DNA from: Gambelia wislizenii
Lineage: Eukaryota > Chordata > Lepidosauria > Squamata > Crotaphytidae
NCBI GenBank assembly: GCA_030847615.1
Contig: JAUMIR010000001.1
Location: 85,795,501 to 85,859,500 of the forward strand
Reading direction: 5' to 3'
Length of the DNA stretch: 64,000 nucleotides
Part shown: positions 54,386-64,000 of the stretch, piece by piece
How positions within the stretch are numbered: position 1 is the stretch's first letter
Layout: each line of letters begins with the position of its first letter
The notes under the pieces: model-generated
What the model saw: the letters and a program-made list of their open reading frames with translations, nothing else
The model's database searches: none
What the model was told of the DNA's origin: nothing
Made by a program: the position numbers and the translations under genes

Positions 54386-55609
54386 AAAAATCATCAGCCA
54401 ATTCCCAAATAATTTGAAGGGGAAAATGGGAAAGGAATTAAAGAAAAGAGGACTAGACAAAATAGAGGGATGGATAGGATGGATGATTGAGAAAGGGAGT
54501 ATAAGAGAGAAATTATACGGAATGAAAATTTCATGGTTTAATTGCATACAGTTAGAACAATGGATTAAAAATTGGAAAAGAATCATAAAGAAACAAGGGA
54601 ATTCACAAAATTTGAAAATTTGGTGAAAAAAGGTGAAAAGAGGGATGATAATGAAAGTTTGAAAGGTATTACAAGTGAATTATATAAAATATTGATAAAA
54701 AATAAGGATAAAAAAGACAAAGGGTGATATTTAAGGAGAATATGGGAGGAAGATTTGAAACAAAAAATTGGAGATCATGAATGGGATAAAATTTGGAAAC
54801 AAAGACAACTACAAAATATATCAATATGGATAAAAGAAAATTACTATAAAATAATATGGAGATGGTATTTGACACCAGCAAGATTGCATAATATAGACAA
54901 GAATAACTCTAAATATTGCTGGAGAGGTTGTCAAGAAATAGGTACATATATGCATATGTGGTGGAATTGTAAATTTGTACAGCAGTTTTGGGAAATGGTT
55001 TTTATAGAAATAGAGAATATTCTGAATAGAAATATAGAAAGGAAACCGAGTATAGCATTGATGTCAATTTATAATGGAGAGAATGGGAACCAAGCAGAAA
55101 AGGATTTAATAACAAATTTATTAACGACAGCAAGATTAATTATAGCAAGGCACTGGAAAATGCAAATAAATGTACAAGTGGAGGAGTGGTATAAAGAAGT
55201 TTGGAAAATGGCAATAAATGATAAGTTAACATGTAGAATTAAAGTAAGAAGAGGAAGTTGGAAAGAATGTGACTGATAAAATTTGGAAAGTATTTGTTAA
55301 AAAAGTACTACAGACAAAAGATGTGAGGTTACCTCCACAGGAAGAAATGAGATTCTGGAAAGATTAGGTAAGGGATAATGGCTCCGGTGAAGGGGAGCAC
55401 TGAGGTGGGGGGGGGGCGGTAGGGGAATTAATATTCTTGAAAAGAATCATAGTAAAGAATCTATGTTAACTTTTGAAATTAGTTAATAGAAAAAAAATGT
55501 GATGTTTATGGTAATACTGTCCTATGTGTTATACTAAATAAGTATTGATTGGATATTATAATGTATGATTATAAAATTAATAAAATTGTTTTTAAAAAAT
55601 CATCAGCCA
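54386..55609 (+). mobile_element. L1 LINE, sense, 5' truncated, with 15-bp target duplication
   Basis: aaaaatcatcagcca occurs at 54386-54400 and 55595-55609, bracketing 1.19 kb of A-rich L1 sequence that ends with taaaattgtttttaaa. The first five A of the duplication may be shared with the tail, so the secure minimum is tcatcagcca. Coding remains are at 54401-54626 and 54755-55276. The 3' untranslated region contains a G run (55409-55419). Truncation at ORF2 is typical of L1 retrotransposition. Confidence 0.9.
54401..55276 (+). pseudogene. L1 ORF2 C-terminal domain with zinc knuckle
   Basis: First open block (54401-54626): ISWFNCIQLEQWIKNWKR. After a frameshift or stop region (54627-54754), the second block of 173 codons has IIWRWYLTPARLHNID, then Cys55, Cys59, His67 and Cys72 in CWRGCQEIGTYMHMWWNC. 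The spacing C-x3-C-x7-H-x4-C is the L1 ORF2 C-terminal zinc knuckle, which supports retrotransposition. This is the very part that the antisense L1 at 11511-16480 has lost. Endonuclease and RT are absent through 5' truncation. Confidence 0.85.
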
Positions 55610-56734
55610 GAATCCTGCTGGTTACATAAGCTGATGTAACCTTCCCTTAAGCCGGTGTACAGTATATGCTTTTACCAGTCACTACAGAAAACGGTATACA
55701 GTGCTGTAATGGGAAAGCAATTGTAATGATTGAAATGCTGGCTCACATATTTTGACTGAGATCCTATATGTGTGTGTAAGTCTGCATGCACAGTTCCATA
55801 TCCTACCACCTCCTAGAACACTGTCAAGTCCTGGGAGGGACCCCTCGTACTGTCACTCACCAGTGGGAGAGGGAATTGGTGAGAGGAGGTTCAGACCATA
55901 GAGAAGCAGTTGGTCTCAGCTTGGTTGGGTTGTGGGGGGGGGGGAGAGAAATGAGGATCCAGTAGCAAATGGAATGCACCCACTTTTTCCTTTCTCCAGG
56001 AGATCAGAACAGCCATATCTTTATGGTCTCCATTGCTTTCTCTTCCCCTCCTTTCCTCCCTCCCCTTCACTCTGATAACAAAGAGCAGCAGCAGCAGTTC
56101 CTATCAGGCCTTGTCAGCTGCCAGGCACGGGAGGTTTTTGGACAAGCAGCAAGGGCAAGAGGATAGCACTCTGTACCCCATCCAAAATGTCACTCACACT
56201 TGCATAAGCTGCACTTTCATGCTTGTAAGGATGCTGTCCAGAGTCAGTTAATACTTTCTAAAACCGAGTTAGACATAATTAAACTGTGGTGAATTAATGC
56301 AATGTATTGGAAATGCTAAAATGCTACTAAATACTGAAATGTATGTAAATACTTGTACGATGTGCAAATTACTTCAGTACAATAAGATGTGGTATGAGTG
56401 TGTAACTGCGTAAGGAATGTGTGACTGCATAAGTTAATGGTTTCTCATATTTAATAAATATATAAAAATAAGTACAATTCTCTGTGTTTATTCTCATCAT
56501 ACACACTTCCTGAAAATCCAGAGTATAAGCAATTCTAGAGGGAATATTGATCTTCCTACTAGACAATGCCATTGTTTACAACCATGGGAGCTCAGGTGAC
56601 CAAACAGTAAATTCTAGGTAGAAACAGATTAACAAGCCTAAAACAAAAACCTTCAGTCCATCTACAAAGAGACAGGGATGAGAAAACCATTCCTGTCTCA
56701 GTACCTCTTTGCATAATATCTATCTATCTGGGGC
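55610..56734. other. No gene recognised
   Basis: A G run near 55935 and frames of 65-72 codons without domains. No named repeat. Confidence 0.45.
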
Positions 56735-57712
56735 CGGTTCCACGACAGGAAAAAGTTCACCAGATTCCGGATTACCGTTCTTTCGCATCAGGAGTGCATA
56801 AATCACACGGCGCCTGGCATTTTCGGATGATGAAGCCAGATCCAGCAACTTTCTGTTTTGCTTAATTCACACAGGCAAAGGTTGGGGTGGGGGAATCACC
56901 TCCAGATGATTAAGGCCAGGCAGGAGGCGGGGGGGGGAGCAAGGAGGGGGTTATGGAGACCATAAATAATGAGAGGAAAGAAAAAGGACAAACAAACAGA
57001 GGATCGAAAGAGTGATCTGCCAAACTCCCCCCCCCGTCTTCCCCAGCCCCGAAAGGCTTCTATAAAGAAAGGAGTCAATGAAAGCATGAACAAGCAAAAG
57101 CATGGTGGAGCGATCTTCGATTCCTTTCATGCATGCACACACAAACACACACCAGAAAACTAGGGCTTGCCTCATTTGTTTTCCCTCCCTCCGAAGCCTT
57201 GAATAAAGGCAAGTGAATGGAAGAACAAACAAACAAAATAACGAACATGCGATCGGCTGTTTTCCAACACATACACCCCCCACACACACACCAGCGAAGC
57301 AGCGAAGCATCTTCCCACCCCCCACCCCCCCCAAAAGACAGACAGGAAGGGCTCTGTTTTCCAAAGTGGGTTGCAAGCAGAAGAAGGGTGAATTTCTTCT
57401 CTCCAACCCCTCAGTCTTTTCGGATAAAGCAGAATGGTCACTCCAACCAACCAGGATTCAGCTCTGATCACAGTAATTCGAAAAGGCAGATGCCAGTTTA
57501 CACGATCATTAGTTCCCATGATAAATTATGCACATTTTCGCGAACTTAATCAAAAAAGTGCGGAAAACTAGCGAAAGCTGATACTGCGCAACTTATGGTT
57601 TTTTTGCACCCCCTCCTTCTAAAAAGGGCGCTGTTGCTTCGAAATGCGTGGGAACTACAGGCTTTTTGTCGCATTCTTTGAGGATTTATTTTGCCGTGTA
57701 AATGACCCCTCT
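56735..57712. mobile_element. Candidate GTTTACACG-ended DNA element, about 1 kb
   Basis: The left end ggggccggttccacgac and the inverted right end (gccgtgtaaatgacccc, to 57712) resemble each other and the end at 4553. A further internal match, gccagtttacacgatc, lies at 57492. The middle contains homopolymer C/G runs (56925-56936, 57028-57035, 57312-57332). Frames of 64-151 codons on both strands follow these runs and have no domain. Whether both ends belong to one element is uncertain. Confidence 0.4.
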
Positions 57713-57732
57713 GTCCGTCTGGTTTTTTTTTT

Positions 57733-59270
57733 GCATGCCACCTTTCTCCTGGAGTTGGGCTCAAGATAGCTCACAAAAAGAATCAATTAAAACTGAACAA
57801 TAAAAAAATAATTGGATTAAAACAGTATAAAATCATTTAAAATGCATATAAAAGTTTTTAAAAGCACACTTTCATAAGAATCCTCCCTGTGAGCAATTCT
57901 ACATTAAAAGAAAGTTTCCTTTAAAAAAAAAAGTTCTTTGCCTGTTGGTGAAACAAGAGCAGGGAGAGGACCAGCCTATCTGCCTGCGAAATCCAGAGGG
58001 CAAGACCACTGAGAAGGCTCTTTCCTATGTCCCCACCAAGCGAGATTATGACAGCAGTGGTGGCACTGGGGAGGGCAGAGAGGCTGAACCGCACCAAGGT
58101 GACACTGTCAGGAAGGGATGATACCAGTCATAGTGGCAGGACCAAGAAAACACCCTCCTCTGTGGATCTTAAAACTCTAGCAGGTTTGTATTGGGAGATA
58201 CGATCTTTCAGATAGTCTGGACCTAAGGTGTACAGGGCTTTATAGGTCATGACCACCACCTTAAATTGTGCCCAGAAACAAACTGGTAGCCAGCAAATAT
58301 GTTTAAAGAAGGAAGTTATAGGCTCCCTGCAACTGGCCCCAGTCAGAAGTAACATAGACTTAATCACAAGCTGAAGAAGTCACTCATGAGACGAAACAGT
58401 TTTACATTACCTGGGAGAAATGGTCCTTCTTGATTCAATCTGCCTCTATATTGAATTCTTCTTGACTCAATCTGTTTCCATATTGAATTACTGTTCAGAT
58501 ATTTGATTAATTTCTCCTTCATTGAAGTACTGTATTGTCCATATATCTCGTCTTATTTACTATCTTCATTATGAGTCTGGACCTAAGCTGTACAGGGCTT
58601 TATAGGTCAATTCTTCATGAGTAATTTAGATATATCCTGGCACCTTATGGATGTTTTGGAATATCAATGTTTTGGAATATTAATTCTGGATTGCTCTATT
58701 GGCAATATGTTTATCAATTGTAGACCAGTATTGGCACTATATGATACTTTAAAAATTTTGTAACTGAAACATCATTAATTTTATGTATTTACTGCATTTG
58801 TATTGTTAACTTGCTTAGTAAGATTGCAATGGTCATTTAGAGGAACATATTGTTATATTAATTATTAGGAATTATAGCTGGTTGCTACCCATATTCTAGT
58901 GTGTTATTGGGACTATCCTGAATTGTTTTGTGGAGCATTCTGGCTCAAGCATTTTGGATCCACTGAAATTTCTGAACAGTTTCCAAAGGCAGCCCCATGG
59001 TGTGTTACAGTAGTCCAAATGGAATGTAATCAAGGCAAGTGTCATTGCCTCAATGAACAGTTGCAGCTGGTGCACCAGTGTTAGTTGTGCAAATGCACTC
59101 CTGGACATTGTTGAAACCTGCGCATCTAAGGTCAGAGCTGAGTCCAGGAGAACACCCAAGCTGTGAGTCTGAGATTTCAGTGGGAGTGTAGCACAGTCCA
59201 ACACAGGCAGAGTCCTTGTTCCCTGATCTGCCTTTTGACTGACCAGGAGCACCTTTTGTCACCAAAATAC
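57733..59270 (-). mobile_element. L2-like LINE, antisense, old, interrupted
   Basis: 3' end at the left (tgccacctttctcctggagt). The minus strand encodes REPITSFFKHICWLPVCFWA and FKVVVMTYKALYTLGPDYL (58367-58128, cf. HITPILRSLHWLPIGFRAQ in the copy at 28406). After an interruption (about 58366-58890) come LTLDAQVSTMSRSAFAQL and LALITFHLDYCNTPWGCL (59252-58896). The order is right for one element read leftwards. Multiple stops; inactive. Confidence 0.65.
58366..58890. mobile_element. Unassigned insert inside the L2-like LINE
   Basis: About 525 bp of AT-rich sequence separating two L2 pieces. At 58371-58397 it starts with ctgaaga, a short stem (gtc/gac) and gaaac, resembling a hammerhead ribozyme core. 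A unit containing ttcaatctg and atattgaatt is repeated (58434-58457, 58467-58490). At 58575-58609 there is a near-copy of an L2 segment found at 58205-58239. Penelope-like retroelements are known to carry hammerhead motifs, but no protein evidence exists here. Confidence 0.35.
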
Positions 59271-59889
59271 CACTCTTCTACTGCCTGCATCCCCAATAGC
59301 CAATCAGTGGCTGACAGGTGTGTGTGCTGGGGACGAGGACATGTGAGCACCATTTGGCTGCAGTTGCACAGCTGGGCCAAAGGAACCATGGTAGCCCTCT
59401 CAGACCTCCGGCAAGTGCAAAGGTCCAGGAGGGTGACAGGTGTTCCTTTTCCTCAGTTGTACAATTGTAGCCAGATGGGATGCAGGATTCCCCTCTCTGC
59501 CCAGCCACTGACTGAGCATGTAGCTGCACCCATCAAGCTGCACTGCACATTCAGCAACAACAGAAGCCCAGATTTATGCTACACCAGCTAAAATGCTGGG
59601 CCTTGGTCTCTAGAATTCCAGCTAATTCTAGGGAGGGGGGGAGTCTTAATTTACCTCTGGAAACACACACAGTCTGTAACTACAGCCATCACAGCAGGGG
59701 TCTGTGCTTTTAGTAGAAGACAGGAGCCAGGATCCTATTGTCCCATCTGAGAAGAGAAAAGGCATCCTACTCACAAAATGGGTCTTTTTGGCTTCTTCAT
59801 TCTTTTTTCCATTTCTGGAAAATGTGTTCATAAGCTTTGGTGCACCATTAGGAATAATGTGGGATATGGCATAGGGGCTGGAGGGGAAG

Positions 59890-59944
<55 letters not shown>

Positions 59945-60489
59945 TGTGTGCATGTGTGAGTGTATGTGTGTTTCTCTCTCTCCCAACTCACTTCCCTCCC
60001 CCCCTCTCTCACACACTTGTTAAAGTGACACCTAGGCAGCCTATTTGGCAGACCTGAAAATCTCATGGCACTGTGAATGTTTTGGGACTGAGGCCATGGC
60101 TTTGTAGAAATGAAACAGCTGTTGATTACTCTTGGATAGGAGCCCACTGTGAGCTCCACAGAACAAATAAATATTAAAAAGCCTGAGGGCTCAGTTTGAA
60201 TTAGTAGCTGTATAAGGTTCCCGGTGTCCAGGCTGTGCAGTTTTTCAAAGATGAAAAGTGGTACCTTGATTTGGGCCCAAAATATATTTCAGAAAAAATA
60301 TATCACAACATTTGTTTTTAGGTTGTCAAATTGATGGGAAGATAAATCAATCAAGTACGTTTACACCATGAACATCCATGCATATGTAGAACAGCAATTA
60401 CAATACAGTGGATTATATTTTCCCAGTGGAGATATACTAATATGATGTCTATTTTGTGAAAAGTGCAAGAAATTTCCCCAGATGATTCA
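59271..60489. other. No gene; compound microsatellite
   Basis: (TC)n at 59901-59927 is joined directly to (TG)n at 59927-59950. Frames up to 142 codons (59163-59591) have no domain and overlap the L2 remnant or each other. Confidence 0.5.
59901..59950. repeat. (TC)n(TG)n compound microsatellite
   Basis: About thirteen TC units followed by about twelve TG units. Confidence 0.95.
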
Positions 60490-60986
60490 GGGAGCTTTCA
60501 CACTACACAGTGTGAAAGTACTATTCCCGTATTACAGTACTATGATTCCACTTTAACTGTCACAGCTCCATTCTACTGAATCCTGGGATCTGCAGTTTAG
60601 GAAGGGGTATTTAGAATTCTCAGGCTTAAATATCCTAAAAGGGCACCAGATCCCATCTGATCTTGGAAACTAAGCAGGGTCAGCCCTGGTTAGTACTTGG
60701 ATGGGAGACCACCAATGAATACCAGGTGTTGTAGGCTATATTGCAGAGGAAGGAACTGGCAAAGTCTGGAAATGTATTCCTTGCCTAAGAAAACTCTATG
60801 AAATTCATGAAGTGACTACTATATAAGGCAACAGGTGATTTGAACACACACACACACACTAAAATTCTCAGCCAGAGAGCTCTAGTGCCTCACCAAACAA
60901 CAAACCCAGGAATTACACAGGATGCAGCCGTGGCTCTTAAAGTGGAATCATAGCACTATAACTGTCTAGTGTGAAAGGGTACTCAG
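60490..60986. mobile_element. Palindromic MITE with nested 5S SINE
   Basis: Left part ggagctttcacactacacag through gattccactttaactgtcac to gaattctcag (60623). Right part aattctcagccagagagc through cttaaagtggaatcatagc to gtctagtgtgaaagggtac. The parts are inverted relatives, as in other copies of this family. The interruption 60624-60859 is a complete 5S SINE. Confidence 0.8.
60612..60871 (+). mobile_element. 5S rRNA-derived SINE with target duplication
   Basis: tagaattctcag (60612-60623) and taaaattctcag (60860-60871) are the 12-bp duplication, with one mismatch. The insert contains ggcaccagatcccatctgat, ggaaactaagcagggtcag, acttggatgggagaccacc and ataccaggtgttgtaggct, all in 5S rRNA order. 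The body then shares ggaaggaactggcaaag and aagaaaactctatgaaat with other copies and ends in (AC)n at 60846-60859. Best-preserved 5S SINE of the window. Confidence 0.9.
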
Positions 60987-61730
60987 TTTATATCACTACT
61001 TCTGAACAAATCACATCTTGTAATGCACCAAACAAATATTATCTAGGGGATTTATTTAACACTGGGTTCTCTCATGCTAAGGTCAGGCATTTGCCATTAA
61101 CCACAGTTATATTTTATATGGACTCCTTAAACATGATTCTGATAGCACCTTTGACGCCTAAGTTTTAAAGTACCGGTATTTGCTTTTGAATGCCCATGGG
61201 GCCATTGAATGGCTATGGGGAATACTACACGGCTACTGTCTAACAAGGGCTGGATACACATAAGCCCACCAATATGTCTTGCGGAGTCATACTCCTTATA
61301 TTATGGGACAATAGAAAAGCACCTGTGGTCTCTAGTTAATATTGATCATTTTAAATAAAACAAGATTACAAAGTACAGTACACAGTATCTCTCTTTAAAA
61401 CCTATCCTTAAAATGGTCATACAACAGAGTTCATTGAACTTTACAATGTGTTCTCTAATTACAGACCAACTTAGTCATTTTCAGAGTTTGACTATTTTCT
61501 CCAACTTTCATAAGCCCCTTTCTCTGGATTGTAGTCCAAAAAAGTTACTTTCCCAAGCTTTAATATTTGTTTAAAATATTTTATGCTACTTTTCAAGGTA
61601 TTTGTCCAGGGTGGTTCACAGAGTACCAAGTTGAAACAACAAAATAGAAAATGAAATCAAACAAGTAATATATTTTAAAAAAATTAAAACAATGACAATA
61701 CTAAAAATCACAATACATTTTGTGTCTCCC
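60987..61730. other. No gene; MITE and LINE-tail scraps
   Basis: 61515-61560 has ggattgtagtccaaaaaagt, a half MITE. 61565-61700 has gtccagggtggttcacagag then an A-rich end, perhaps an antisense L2-type 3' end. Confidence 0.4.
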
Positions 61731-62048
61731 TTAGCGAGAATTTGAAAATCTGAAATATTCCAAAATTGTCCACATGAGTGACTGAGATAGTGATACCTTT
61801 GCTTTTTGATGGTTCAATGCACACAAACATTGTTTCATGCACAAAATTATTAAAAATATTATGTATAAAAATACCTTCAGACTATGCATATAAGGTGTAT
61901 GAAATGAAACATAAATGAATTTCTTGTGTAGACTTGGGTCCCCTCTCCAAGACATCTCATTATGTATATGCAAGTATTCCAAAATCCAAAATATTCAAAA
62001 ATCCAAAATATCTCTGGTCTCAAGCATTTCAGATAAGGGAGACTCAAC
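61731..62048. mobile_element. Old Tigger-like DNA element
   Basis: tttgaaaatctgaaatattc at the left and ttccaaaatccaaaatattc with catttcagataagggagact at the right are the degenerate inverted ends. cattgtttcatgcacaaaat, tataaggtgtatgaaatg and agacttgggtcccctctcc lie between. I recognise this order from an amniote-wide Tigger-type element. The 83-codon minus frame is coincidental. Confidence 0.55.
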
Positions 62049-63734
62049 ATGCATAAAAGATTTTACATTTAATTAAAAGCAGCCTGGAACAATCAGGCCT
62101 TTGGGGCCTGGAGCTCTTCAGGAATATTGGGGTATGTTCTTCTTTCAAGATTCTAAAGGAAATGTGAGTCAGGTGTGCATCAGATGAAACATCCCATTGA
62201 GACAGATGGGATGATCCATCAGGCAGAACTTGGACATTCTTTCCCTCGCTCCCCTCCTTCTTTCCTTTCTTCATTCTACTACAACTCTCAGCGTCTCTTA
62301 GCCAGCAAAAGTACTATTGCAAGCTCTGCTTCCAATTATACAAAGAAAGTTTGTGGCAGCAAGGAACAAAGTTATGTAAAGGTATCACCTGCAGTTTTCT
62401 GTCAAATGTCTGAATTGACAGGGCTATTTCCCCCTTCCTAGCTGCTATCTTGGTTCACCATTTCAATTTACACCTGCCAGCTTGACTTCTGTTTAGTTTC
62501 TGCAACACATAATACAATCCCCTTTTATACTAGCAATTTTCCTGAAGACTAATCTCCACTTTTTCCTGTAAGCTTCAGACCAATGTCAAAATGTTGCTGT
62601 CATGTATTATTTCACCTTTGGCTTCAAAGGAGGGTATTATACTGGCAGGAGCTTGCATTTATTAACATAAGCTGCAATGATGACTGAAAATGAGAATTTC
62701 AGGATTACTTTCCCTAGCTCTGCATTGGTGAAACATAAATACATGTTGCTTCACTGCCTCTCTGTTGTTACTAGCATCTCATTTTTTGTCAAACAACCTG
62801 GAACATTTTAACGAGATTAATTAAAAAGGACTTGGACTGAACAATCTTTATCTAAACTACTTAGATAAATACTCCCTGGTGAATTTCTGGAAGCAATTAG
62901 TGTGTATCATTGTGTATTATATAATTTTCAGATCTTAGGTTTACCACAGAAAATTTAATTATCCAATTACAGCAATGCACAAATAGTTTTTGTGGTACAT
63001 GTTTGAAACAAGCCTATAAAAGTGCCAGCTGAGTTTCTAGCTTCTGAAATTGAGATCATTATTATTATTATTTTAAATAAAATGACATGGCTTGAAGTTT
63101 GTAGACTCTTGCCTGTGGATTGGTCCTGCAAGTTGTTATCAGCCTATTGAGCATTGTGTGCAAATCTCTCTGGCTAGCAAAATATGCCCCAAAATATTTT
63201 TGCTCTGAAACTGAAAATAAACCAGTTTTGGTACTATAGTGTAAGTTAGAATTTCTGGCTATCATACTTGGTGCTCTGCAATTTTCTTCAGCCCCTTCAG
63301 ACAGACACGTCATGAATATCCTACATATATATCACTTCACCTGTTAAGAAAGCACATATACTGTATATCTATTCCACTGTGTTGCATATCACTGGAAACC
63401 ACAAGAATCTGCAACGAACTTTAGTATACAGCTACAAGAACATGCAGCATAAGAGAGGTGTACTGCTCACCATAAAAGAGAATAGACTGATACTGTACAA
63501 TATGTGATATTTCCTGTGCTGAAGCTATACTGGTGTAGAAAGTTCATGTTTGAAGGTGCACTTGGAAAGACTGTTGGCAAGAAAGGAAGGATGGTTCAGC
63601 CATTTGACAGTCTCAGATGTTATCATTTCACCTTTTAAAATAACGGTGTCATAGTTGCTTGTTGATGGTAGCTAATTGATGGTAGCTTGTTTAACTTAAG
63701 TCGTCTGAGGGCTTGCACTAAGACTCTAAACTAT
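62049..63734. other. No gene recognised
   Basis: (ATT)n at 63058-63073. Frames of 76-88 codons have no domain. No named repeat. Confidence 0.45.
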
Positions 63735-64000
63735 CTAGTCCGTGAGCTGCTCTTCGCTGCTGCTGCTGCCCTTGTTGCCCACACAGAAGCAGCTCTGCAA
63801 CGCCTAACATCCTGCTTCGCAAGAGCTGCAGAGCTGTTTTGGCTGGAAGTCAACCTTAAGAAAACGGAAGTTCTTTACCAGCCTGCACCACAGGACGAAC
63901 ACCACCATCCCCATGTTGCTGTAGGCAAATCTGTGCTTAAGTCCGTTCAGCAGTTCACCTACCTGGGAAGCATCATCTCCTCAGATGCCAAGATTGACAA
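63735..64000 (+). pseudogene. LINE reverse transcriptase fragment, runs off the window
   Basis: Open from 63738 to the edge. ALVAHTEAALQRLTSCFA, LEVNLKKTEVLYQPAP and FTYLGSIISSDAKID are the RT palm-to-thumb blocks of the LINE whose 3' end is at 21451-21905 (family link inferred). Before ALVAH the family has F-A-D-D, but here codons 63756-63770 read Ala-Ala-Ala-Ala-Ala (gct repeats). The two catalytic aspartates are therefore absent (63759-63764). Upstream, a stop in the same frame precedes 63720. The rest of the element lies beyond the window. Confidence 0.75.

Noticed and set aside
56951..57406. 151-codon minus frame with hydrophobic runs
   Set aside because: Cys/Leu/Phe-rich translation of homopolymer-bearing sequence within a candidate DNA element; overlaps several other frames on both strands.
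59163..59591. 142-codon plus frame
   Set aside because: Begins antisense to the L2-like remnant, has no domain and competes with equally open minus frames.
60624..60760. Possible 5S rRNA gene
   Set aside because: The 5S-like part is diverged, followed by a SINE body and (AC)n and flanked by a target duplication, so it is a retroposed SINE.
63059..63073. CRISPR-like or other spaced repeat arrays
   Set aside because: Only simple microsatellites are present; no regularly spaced direct repeats with unique spacers occur anywhere in the window.

Overview
The window looks like intergenic or intronic DNA from a squamate reptile (lizard or snake; an iguanian lizard is my best guess). The assignment rests on the mix of interspersed repeats: CR1 with CATAGAAT-type 3' repeats, active-looking L1, L2-like LINEs with 'tttat..cccgcc' 3' ends, RTE/BovB-like 3' ends, 5S-rRNA-derived SINEs, tRNA/CORE (MIR-like) SINEs ending in (caa)n, and many Tigger-like, hAT-like and foldback non-autonomous DNA elements. 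I found no host protein-coding exon, rRNA, functional tRNA or CRISPR array that I could defend. Every long open frame is either a piece of a retrotransposon or low-complexity sequence.

Layout. 0-10 kb: a short antisense retroposed insert with an 18-bp target duplication (587-1094), RTE/BovB-like remnants, a GTTTACACG-ended element, L2 pieces around a perfect 36-bp palindrome (7641-7717), and the first copy of a family with GGACTTTATCAG ends. 10-17 kb: a Tigger-like element carrying a MITE, then a large antisense L1 with ORF1, the reverse transcriptase part of ORF2 and a probable 5' UTR, followed by a MIR-like SINE split by an LTR-like insert. 18-27 kb: CR1 (one copy with 209 uninterrupted codons), a second LINE with a zinc-finger C terminus, foldback elements and an L2 carrying a 5S SINE. 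27.8-30.3 kb: a Tigger-like frame holding an L2-like LINE that is itself interrupted by another L2 3' end. 31-46 kb: CR1, a solo LTR (37550-37938), a Tigger-like element containing a hAT-like one, LINE 3' ends and a CR1 containing a MITE. 47-53 kb: a TIR element carrying a minisatellite, a dimeric tRNA-like SINE and a promoter-like/LTR-like GC-rich block. 54-60 kb: a 5'-truncated L1 with a clear target duplication, and an old L2 interrupted by sequence with a hammerhead-like core. 60-64 kb: a MITE with a nested 5S SINE, an old Tigger-like copy, and, at the right edge, a reverse transcriptase fragment whose catalytic Asp-Asp is replaced by Ala-Ala.

There is no gene cooperation to describe. What can be read is insertion order: many elements sit inside others, and several target-site duplications can be identified to the base. 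The most unusual thing is a six-copy DNA-transposon family (ends GGACTTTATCAGAC / GGAGATTATCAGAC) with 3-bp target duplications of no fixed sequence, two of whose copies hit the same position in two different CR1 elements. Family names come from recognition by eye, not from a database search.
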